64,000 nucleotides of DNA, taken from NCBI GenBank assembly GCA_036346205.1, contig JARFJB010001987.1, forward strand, positions 767,501 to 831,500, written 5' to 3'. The notes under the pieces are model-generated. The model had not been told where the DNA came from and did not search any database. It saw only the letters and a list, made by a program, of their open reading frames with translations. Below are positions 55,930 to 64,000 of this stretch, in pieces (positions within the stretch are counted from its first letter, which is position 1; each line of letters starts with the position of its first letter). The position numbers and the translations under genes are program-made. Source of the stretch: Vesta saturnalis. Its lineage: Eukaryota > Arthropoda > Insecta > Coleoptera > Lampyridae.

Positions 55930-56032
55930 GGTATGTTATGAAATTAGTGTATAATGCAAGGGATTGTGGCATTCGCTCAATAATAATTGAAAGGAATGCC
56001 ATAATCCTGCATTATAAACGAATTTCATATGC
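55930..56032. repeat. long imperfect hairpin
   Basis: Arms of about 45 bp (55930-55976 and 55992-56032) contain TATAATGCA, TGGCATTC and ATGAAATT with their complements, around a 15-nt AT-rich loop. The size suits a MITE or a pre-miRNA-like stem. No TSD found. Confidence 0.6.
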
Positions 56033-56183
56033 TATTTTGTCGTCGAACTAGCCACTTTGAGACAATTTAAATGAAATAATTGCAATTGTTTTCACAGGAG
56101 TTCATGAACGGTCTTATTATAGTTGCCATAGTTTAGCATTATAAGAGCCATTTATTTTTCGTAAATAAACTAATTTTGCAAAA

Positions 56184-57347
56184 ATGGATTCAGACGTGAA
56201 AAGAAGAAAGCCTTAAAAAAGCAGAAGAAGCTGAGTTGAGTCTTATTCCTAAAAAGCCCGAAATCATTTATAAGAAAGTGTTCAACAGATTTATTGCGCA
56301 AGAATAATATGGAAACTGTTACAGAGAAGGTTTTGCTTGTGTATTTCCTTCATCAGGTAAGTTCATTACATCGTTTAGTAAAGGTAATCATTCTTTGTAT
56401 TTATTTTATTAGTCGAAAAACTACAAATCGTCTTTATTATGGTGCATGTGCTCCAAATTAAAATGTATGTTGCATCTCAGAAAGGATGTGAATATCAGTA
56501 AGTTTTCAAAACTTTCGACATTTATGAAAAACTGTTCTGTTGGGTACATACCAGAGAACTCATTAGTGTTTTCTAAAGAGCACTTACTTGAAGCACCCAA
56601 CGACAAATACTTACTTATGAAGGTAAATTTTTACTTTTAAGATTATTCTTAATAAATATGATTACATTTTAGGTAGTTGCAATATTTGGTCTGTTGCAAA
56701 CACATAGAATTGTACAATCTGTGTGTTGGGGATATTAAAGAAGAAGGTTCTGTCTTTGTGGTGTATATTAGAGATACCAAAACACATAGACCCAGGGTTT
56801 TTACCATATTAAACGATGACAGTAGGGTAAAATATATTGACCTCCTTAAGTACATGCATTTAAGACCGAAGAATGTGAAGATTGAAAAGTTTTTTTCTAC
56901 AATGGGTGTAAATGTACCTATAACCCTATTGGCAATAACACATTTGGTCAGATTCCTCGACAGATTGCCAAGTATTTAAATATTCCCAATGCCGATCAAT
57001 ACACAGGACATTCATTTTGTAGAACTTCTGCCACAATGTTGGCAGACATTAGAACTTTAAAACGGCATGGGGATTAGAAAAACGATGCCATTGCTGAATA
57101 GTATGTGGTAGACTCCATCGAAAACAAGAAGAAAATTGACAAAACCTTAGGACCCAGTAGCGTACAACAAATGAGTAACCGAGAAATATCTATACCAACA
57201 TCTTCAAGCAGTTCAAGTGAATGCCTTCTGGGGGAATTTCAATTACCGGAAATTCCAGTTGCACCATTAATACTAACATCAGTAAACAATCATTTCTTTA
57301 ATATTCCATTAATTACAGATCATACTCTAACTGTAATATTAATATAA
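56184..57347 (+). pseudogene. Crypton-like tyrosine recombinase relic with introns
   Basis: The reading starts near MDSDVKRRKP (then a stop), KKPEIIYKKVFNRF and METVTEKVLLVYFLHQ. A GT-AG intron (about 56357-56412) leads to SKNYKSSLLW, ISKFSKLSTFMKN and APNDKYLLMK. A second intron (56621-56672) leads to VVAIFGLLQTHRI. After frameshifts come ALRP-like LHLRPKNVKIEKFF, FGQIPRQIAKYLNIPNADQY, TGHSFCRTSATML (H and R), TLKRHG (H) and YVVDSIENKKK (candidate nucleophile Tyr). This is the tyrosine-recombinase arrangement of animal Crypton-like genes. At least three stops and two frameshifts break it. Confidence 0.8.
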
Positions 57348-57395
57348 ATAAATAATTTGTTCAATTTCTTTGTTTGTATTTTGTCGTCAAGATGA

Positions 57396-57432
57396 CTTTA
57401 TGGCATAACATTACCGCACACATGCCATAAAG
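57396..57432. repeat. 11-bp inverted repeat
   Basis: CTTTATGGCAT and ATGCCATAAAG with a 15-nt loop, just after the Crypton-like relic. TATTTTGTCGTC precedes it at 57376 and also occurs at 56034, before the relic. Confidence 0.55.
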
Positions 57433-58400
57433 CGACAAATTATTAACGATTTTGACATTAATAACCAAGGCATTCTAATCCTAGTCGACAACAAAACCTT
57501 TACATATTGTAACTAGAGATGATTAAGTTACTATTACAAAAATTTAGGTAGGTGTTACAAACACAAGAGCTGTAAGGAATTTTATTAAAAGTTTTTCCGA
57601 TTAACGATTCTTTGACCTTCATCATACTTTTTTAGACGCCCACAACTTTTTAAAGCATCTAATACTCTAGTATGGAACCACCACCAATGTACGTTGAATA
57701 CAGCCGTTCTTGTGGAGCTGAAATTTTTTTAACTTATTAATACAAATTGAAAAATTTAATCTCACTTTAATTTGAACATCCTTTGGAGATAATTTCTTAA
57801 TTTTTCAAAGTAGCAAAGTAACATATTTTTTATTTTTACTAACAAGCCGTGTACTGCTACTCCTTGCACCGTTTACATGAAGAAGTTTGATTGTTTCTAC
57901 ACAATATAGTGTGAACATTAGTATAAGAAAATCATCATTCTGTAACTAAAGCTGATTTAGAAAACCTTCAGCAAGATCAATTGTTGTATCATCACTCTTT
58001 CAATAAGTCATTTAAAAAACTGCCATCCAATGATATGCAGAGTCCATAAATGTAATAAACCAAATACTGAGTGTAATCAAACAAGCTGCATTTACTTGGC
58101 ATCACCCACCTTGAGCTATACCAGACATTTGCTTCAGATTCCGACCATAATATATTATTAAAAATATTCACCATTTTTGTTTTAATGGCAAGTAAACGTT
58201 GCAACTGATTCAAACGTTCCAGGCAATTGTTTCATAGTTTTAATTTCAGTTGTGTCAACAGTATTATTATGTATTGAAATGGAGATGCCAAAATTGATAG
58301 AATTGTATATTTTAAATTAACTAGAAATGCTTTTAATTCGTCTTTTGTCCTATAATAAATCATTAGTACTAGTTGGCGACTTTAATTTCAATTTTAAATA
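57433..58400. other. no gene recognised
   Basis: A 73-codon minus-strand ORF (57992-58213, with SESEANVWYSSRWVMPSKCS) and neighbouring worn sequence may be a transposon remnant, but I recognise no family. Confidence 0.35.
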
Positions 58401-58401
58401 A

Positions 58402-61400
58402 TTTAATAATAATAATAATGTAGTTTATTGTCGAGTATCAAATGAACTTGATATAGACATTGTCAAACATAAAAAATAACATATAAGGTGTAAATAAAAC
58501 ATGTCACAAAAAAATGATAATACTACACACTAATGCACAGAGAAATAAAAACAAAAAATATAAACTGTTACTAGGTGGTGTCGGTATACCTGAAGAATTC
58601 ATCTAAATTATAAAATGATTTTTCAATTAATAAACATCTTAATGCGTGTTTAAAACAATTTTCATTTTGCATGGTTTTCATACTATCAGGCAAACAGTTG
58701 AAAATTTTAAGTCCAATTACATTAGGCGCTCTAAGAGTGGAATTACATCTAGCAAATGGAACGTAATACTTATGTTTATTTCTAGTGTTGAAGCTATGAA
58801 TACCGCAGGTGTACCCTTTCTTATGCTTAAAAACATACAAGCACATCTCAAATATATATAAGGAGACTAATGTCAATATGTGAAAATGTCTGAAAATATT
58901 TCGACAGGATTCTGTACTACGAACGTTAGCCATTTTTCTTATAATCCGTTTTTGAGCTACAAAAACTGATTTGACATGAGGGGAATTGCCCCACAGACAT
59001 ATGCAGTAACGTAACCAACTATCAATTTGTGCTTGGTAAACAGAGATTAGTTGTTTAGTATCCAAGATCGATAGAAGGTGCATAAAAGCGTATGATAAAG
59101 TACTTAATTTAGAGGCCAACCTGTCGCAATGTAGATAGAATGTTAGAGTACTGTCAAGATGAATACCCAAAAATTTAGGACATGAAGAGTTACTTGATAT
59201 GACACTACCATTAACAAAGATATTTAAGCTACCGATTTTCTTTTGAGGATTGTGAAACTGTGTAAGCAGAGTCTTTTCCGTATTGAAGTGCAGACCAATA
59301 TCATTTAAATACTTGGCAACATTTGTTAGTGACACGGTACACTTCGTTTCAAGTAGAGTATTGTCTAGATCGGAAACTAATAGAGAGATGTCATCGGCAT
59401 ACAAGACATGCTCCCCACAGATTACCTCACTTATTTGATTAATATACAAAATAAATAGTACCGGGCCAAGGACATATCCTTGGGGGACTCCCATCGAAAC
59501 CGGCAGTTTTTCAGAGGTGCTATATGACAGATTAGTAGCATTAGAATTTAAACAGGAGACAAACTGGTACCTATCAGACAAGAAGGAGGATACCCAAGTA
59601 AGAGACACCTCTTACCCCATAGTCATACAAAATTGTTATAAGTTTTGAATGAGTGACACAGTCGAATGCTTTACTTAAATCGCAGAAAATTCCAGCAGGG
59701 CATTCACCTGCCTCTATACATTGCATTAAGCAGTTATAAAAATTATATAAGGCTCTGGATGTTAATTTATCTTTTCGGAAACCGTGTTGGTTAGTCGTAA
59801 GGATATTACACCCTTCCACAAACTTTGTAAGTCGTTCTAAGAAAGCATATTCAAAAACTTTAGATAAACTTTCAAATACTGTTATAGGTCTAAAGTTGAC
59901 TAGTGATGAGGGATCACCCTTCTTGTAAATAGGCACCTTACCAGTTTTTAATCTCTCCGGAAAAATCCCCGTCGTAAAGGACGGATTAACCAGACTCCTT
60001 TTAACAATAAATATTGGGATCTCATCAGATCCTGCTGAGCATTTATTTTTTAATTTTGAAATTAGCAAGTTAAAAAACTCAATATCTGTGAAAGGAAGTA
60101 AAAACAATGAGCGTTCATTACACATTTTTTTATACTCGGAAGGTGTGCACATAGTATTAATTTTTTTAACAATGTCAAGAGGAGATTTGACAAAATATTT
60201 ATTAAATTCAGATGCAATAATATTCAGGTCGTCTACCACTTGACCCTTAACTTTTAATTTATAGTTAATCTTGTTACTACAGTCAGACCTGTTTGTTAGT
60301 TCATGAACGGTATTCCATAATACACATGTATTATTTTTAGCACCGTAAATTTTCTTTTGATAGTGAATTCTTTTGGTTAATCTAACAAGCTGTCGATGTT
60401 TTATTTTGGCCTATTGATATACTGGAATTAGAGCATTACGAGAATGTTTCAAAATAAATAGGTCTTTTAGGACTAAACTAGAGTTTAAAACTTCAGGATT
60501 AATCCATCTTATGTTATCATTTTTCACACTGAAATTGCGTTTAGGAAAGCTGACCTCAAAATTATGCAGTAGAATATCATAAAATGTATTAAAAGCATCT
60601 TTAAAATCATTATGACCTTCCACTGCGGTCCAATTTCCGCTTTCAAGTGCATCCTCAAAATGCTCAATATTAGATGCACAAAATTTCCTTTTAAAAACAT
60701 ATTTACCATTAACACAATATTTGTGTATTAAAAATACATTTAATTCAAGCAGCACATGTCTGTGGTCAGATATCTCGTTATCTAAAACACAACATGTACC
60801 ATCATTAGGGAAATTTATGAAGATGTGATCAATTATAGTCGAAGACGAACGTGAGATTCTTATGGGTCAATTTACTGTCGGTTTACAATTATAACCAGCC
60901 AACAAGTTGCATAAAATTTTAAAAGATTTGTTTTTATACCTGTCAAAATTGAAATCACCACAAATTAAGATATTCATAGTTGAATTGTAAACATTTACGA
61001 GAACACCCGTTAAGTTGTTAAAAAAAATGTTTTCATCACCAGAAGGAGGCCTTTAACAATTTAGAAGTGTGTAATTCTGATTACTTACTTTAAATGAAAC
61101 AGCACAAATTTCAAAGTGCTTTTCAACACAGTATTCGTTCAAATCAATTGATAAAGCATTTATAGATTTTTTACTCCAGATGCCCACACCACCGCAACTA
61201 TGTAATTTTCTACAGTAGAAATTTACTAGTTCATAGCCATCAATGACATAATTCTCTAAAACATTTAACTTTACACCTATTTCAACTAAGCACAAAAAAT
61301 ACAAGTTTTCGAAATTACAAATTTCTGTTTTAAGCAAATCAATGTTACAGGAATTAATGCTATTTATATTGAGTAGTAAAAGACTAGGATTGAAACAAGC

Positions 61401-61790
61401 ATTCTCTAAGTTTTGTGGACTGCCTCCGAGTTGCGTCGGAAAGAAACCAACTAATAGCTGCTCCGTATGGCCAAATATCCGGATTCATAGCAACTTTAAA
61501 ATTTCTCTCATAAATTGATACTTTAAAGGAAGCATATAAATCAGCTTTTCTTGATGTAAGGGTTTCACATTGTACCTCAGGAAATGATTCTTTCAGGCTA
61601 TTTGTTAAACTTTCAACGGTAGTTTCAGGTTTTAACCAACACACATGTAAATACACGCACCTAGGGACGCCCTGGATATCATTTGTATTTGTATTACTGC
61701 TGCCGATTACCACATTTCTATTTCGTTTTTTTCCTGTCTGGTTTTTTAGTCGGTGACACATGGTCTTTTTCATCATCATGAGTTAAAGTA
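58402..61790 (-). pseudogene. non-LTR retrotransposon, family 2, nearly full length but broken
   Basis: An ORF1 remnant (61384-61779) has LTSRKADLYASFKVSI, a block seen in ORF1 proteins of insect jockey/CR1-group LINEs. ORF2 follows. Its endonuclease (61337 to about 60840) has GGVGIWSKKS, ICGDFNFD and TIIDHIFIN, then SDHRHV. The RT has KGDPSSLVNFRPITV, NQHGFRKDKLTSRAL, AGIFCDLSKAFDCVTHSKL, MGVPQGYVLGPVLFILY and YADDISLLV (intact YADD), with the C-terminus ending at 58571. The frame breaks near 59574-59608, 60411, 60850 and 61053. The 3' end has an ATT-repeat tail (TAATAATAATAATAATG on the plus strand near 58402-58420). It differs clearly from family 1. Confidence 0.9.
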
Positions 61791-61794
61791 ATTG

Positions 61795-62920
61795 GCAACT
61801 GTTCTGTTAAAGAACAGTTATGAATTCAAAATTAAAGAAATTCATAAATCCAATTAGTTCCTTTGGGTTACAACCGCTTATATCTGATTCTACCAGAATA
61901 ACACCTAAGTATGCAACATGTATTGATAATATAATAGTTAATTTTCATAATGATAATGTAATACAACATAGTACTATTGATCCGTTCCTTGGGTGACCAT
62001 ATTGGAAAATTTCTATACTTTAAAACTAACAACACTATAGTACTTTGCACACCAAGAATTCAGCGTCGAGCCTTACGGAAGAACGCCGTTGCCTTATGTA
62101 GCATGGCTGAGCCGGTCATGAATCAGAGGTAGCCTCAACTAAACTGCGCCGCTCGGATCTAACTTTATTTAAACGTTATTTATGAACAATAATCTTGTTA
62201 ATAAACAACATAGAAAATCAATAGTACCAAAAAAATTACAATTAATCGGAAAGAGCATTGCAATTTTAAATAAGTAATTTACTTTTTACTGTTCTATTTA
62301 AAATGCATTTTATTTTTATTCTGCACAATTTATACAAAAATCAAAGGTATTTTTTATCTTTATTTATTAGTATTGCTTGCAAATATTCAAATATAATTTA
62401 CAACGATTAAAGCATAATTCTTGTACGGCACAGACAAGAAAGCAGAGATATAAATACAAAAACTAATTATGTATTTAAATTAATATTAAACATCCCCACT
62501 TACAAATGAACGTTATTACAATTTACGTAACAATTGGAACTATTATATTAAATAGACCCAAAACCCATCCTTAATTACCTGCAGAACTATGCAAAAGATA
62601 AACAAAATAATTGCATTTAATCACCTGCATGGATGCTTAATGATATTTTCCAGGATTTCGCTAATAATCGTATTCGTAGTTAGATCAATCACCCGTTTAT
62701 AAACTTTAAACAAACTATTTCTTTTGTTTATTTACATTAATCCTTTAATTTTAGTTTCACAAACCAAGTCGAAATTGACCACTCTAATGTATGTGTTAAA
62801 TAACTGGATAAGAACTTGCCTTTAAACTTGATTAAAATAATAAAATGGAAAACGAAATTTAAAATCATTTTAACGTTACGGTATTTACTTATACCATTTT
62901 CAAATAGTACATCATGCTAT
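61795..62920. other. no gene seen
   Basis: AT-rich. A GC-richer patch at 62060-62160 is not recognised. Only short ORFs without domains. Confidence 0.4.
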
Positions 62921-62923
62921 AAA

Positions 62924-63371
62924 GCTAATTACATTTTATAATGTACTTATATTAATAACATGACATTACAAATTTAAAGTTTACTTCAACGTCAAAGTTG
63001 TCAAAGCAACCTTAAATTTGGCATGTCATGTTTACATTAAGTGGTTTGTATTTATATATAATACAGAGACTCCTTTATGTCCAGATCTGATAAATTACTG
63101 ACTCTGTCCAAGATTGTAAAGTCATCATGTGTGATGTTGTGGTTTTCTTCAATTTTATGTTTAAAGATAGCGGAATCAGGTATTGTTAGAGATACAGTCG
63201 AGAGTAATAAGTGTTCACATCTACGAACAGCAAAGTGACGACGGTTTTACCGACGTAATAGCATTACAGCTACTACATTTAAATTTATAAATGATGTTCA
63301 AGATATGTCATTTAAGTGCTCTTTATAAAAAGAGAACGATGTTCAATGGTTGTAAAGGCAATGTAATTCAA
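62924..63371 (-). pseudogene. Penelope-like GIY-YIG 3' fragment, inverted arm
   Basis: On the minus strand it reads LTIPDSAIFKHKIEENHNIT, HDDFTILDRV, SNLSDLDIKESLYI: the end of a GIY-YIG endonuclease of the Neptune/Poseidon type. It forms a ~448-bp arm complementary to 63470-63913. Confidence 0.7.
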
Positions 63372-63379
63372 GAAGAAAA

Positions 63380-63913
63380 ACATATTATATATACAAAGCT
63401 CCCTTATACAGGTCTTATAGCCTACAAATACGTCGTATCCTCAAACAACACATTAAAAATATCTTCAAAGTTGAATTACATATTGCCTTTACAACCATTG
63501 AACATCGTTCTCTTTTTCAGTCAAAGACGCACTAAATGACATATCTTCGAACATCATTTATAAATTTAAATGTAGTAGCTGTAATGCTACTTACGTCAGT
63601 AAAATGTCACTTTGCTGTTCGTAGATGAACACTATTACTCTCGACTTGGTAAGCGTTCTCTAACAATACCTGATTCCACTATCTTTAAACACAATAATGA
63701 AAACCACAACATCACATGATGACTTTACAATCTTGAGAGCCAGTAATTTATCAGATCTGGACATAAAGGAGTCTCTGTATATATAAATACAAACCATTAA
63801 ATGTACAACATGACATGCCAAATTTAAGGTTGCTTTGACAACTTTGACGTTGAAGTAAACTTTAAATTTGTAATGTCATTATTAATATAAGTACATTATA
63901 AAATGTAATTAAG
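63380..63913 (+). pseudogene. Penelope-like RT end and GIY-YIG fragment, direct arm
   Basis: KLPYTGLIAYKYV and PLQPLNIVLF (end of the RT/linker region) are followed, after a frame change, by YKFKCSSCNATYVSK, the start of the GIY-YIG domain, then LTIPDSTIFKHNNENHN. The fragment is 5'-truncated with several frame breaks. With 62924-63371 it makes a 990-bp palindrome with a ~98-bp spacer. It is a different Penelope-like family from the one at 26-28 kb. Confidence 0.7.
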
Positions 63914-64000
63914 CGTCGATTTATAACACAAACCATGGTCCATGGTCGTTCAAAATGTAAAATTTTAGGATAAAAAGAAAAGGCAAATGAAAACAAAACT

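Noticed and set aside
57992..58213. 73-codon minus-strand ORF as a gene
   Set aside because: No recognisable domain, splice sites or conservation signal visible.
62924..63913. Large palindrome as an assembly artefact
   Set aside because: The arms differ by scattered substitutions and small indels, and the spacer continues the Penelope-like frame on one side. It looks biological, though long-read checking would settle it.
1..64000. CRISPR array, bacterial operon, riboswitch or phage genes
   Set aside because: No regularly spaced repeats, no Shine-Dalgarno-led gene clusters, and the real genes have spliceosomal introns.

Overview
The window is AT-rich eukaryotic DNA from an arthropod, most likely an insect. 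Three multi-exon host genes have animal orthologs, their short introns are mostly 39-55 bp, and most of the rest is mobile DNA of types typical of insects. A beetle would fit, but the order is inferred and unproven. No bacterial features, operons or CRISPR arrays were seen.

Host genes. (1) Sec8/EXOC4 (exocyst) lies on the minus strand at 14527-35965. I resolved 15 exons whose phases all close, giving 945 codons plus a stop. It has one 39-nt intron, one GC-AG intron of 3.7 kb, and one 14.3 kb intron filled with transposons. (2) A CCDC186/Golgin104-type coiled-coil gene lies on the plus strand at 39378-42072, with 10 exons and 696 codons. It is head-to-head with Sec8, and a transposon nested in a transposon sits between them. 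(3) A divergent alpha-tubulin lies on the plus strand at 54129-55699, with 3 exons and 450 codons. It lacks the Lys40 loop residue and the C-terminal Tyr.

Mobile DNA by region. 0-6 kb: a mariner-type transposase fragment, a decayed LINE (family 1, copy A), and a tRNA-containing retroposon with a 16-bp target-site duplication (TSD). 10.7-13.3 kb: two mariner-like elements around a (TA)n tract, the second a foldback element, then a 5S rRNA-derived scrap. 15.9-21 kb: a 5.0 kb hAT element with a perfect 8-bp TSD, 71 bp from a Sec8 exon, carrying a nested MITE. 22-24.6 kb: a mariner split by a second tRNA-containing retroposon, which is itself split by LINE family 1 copy B. 26-28.2 kb: a Penelope-like element with an inverted partial copy, a tRNA-like block and a hammerhead-like motif. 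28.4-29.3 kb: a mariner-like transposase relic. 37.2-39.2 kb: an element with 82-bp terminal inverted repeats (TIRs) holding a mariner. 42.5-49.3 kb: LINE copies C and D around an RTE-type LINE. 49.5-53.4 kb: low-complexity repeats and two pogo-type transposase relics. 56.2-57.4 kb: a Crypton-like tyrosine recombinase relic with introns. 58.4-61.8 kb: a second LINE family, nearly full length but broken. 62.9-63.9 kb: a 990-bp palindrome made of two inverted Penelope-like 3' ends.

The three host genes encode membrane-traffic or cytoskeleton proteins (exocyst tethering, Golgi/dense-core-vesicle coiled coil, microtubule subunit). Nothing here shows them acting as one unit. Every transposase and reverse transcriptase seen is broken, so the region looks like a graveyard of nested insertions around intact host exons.
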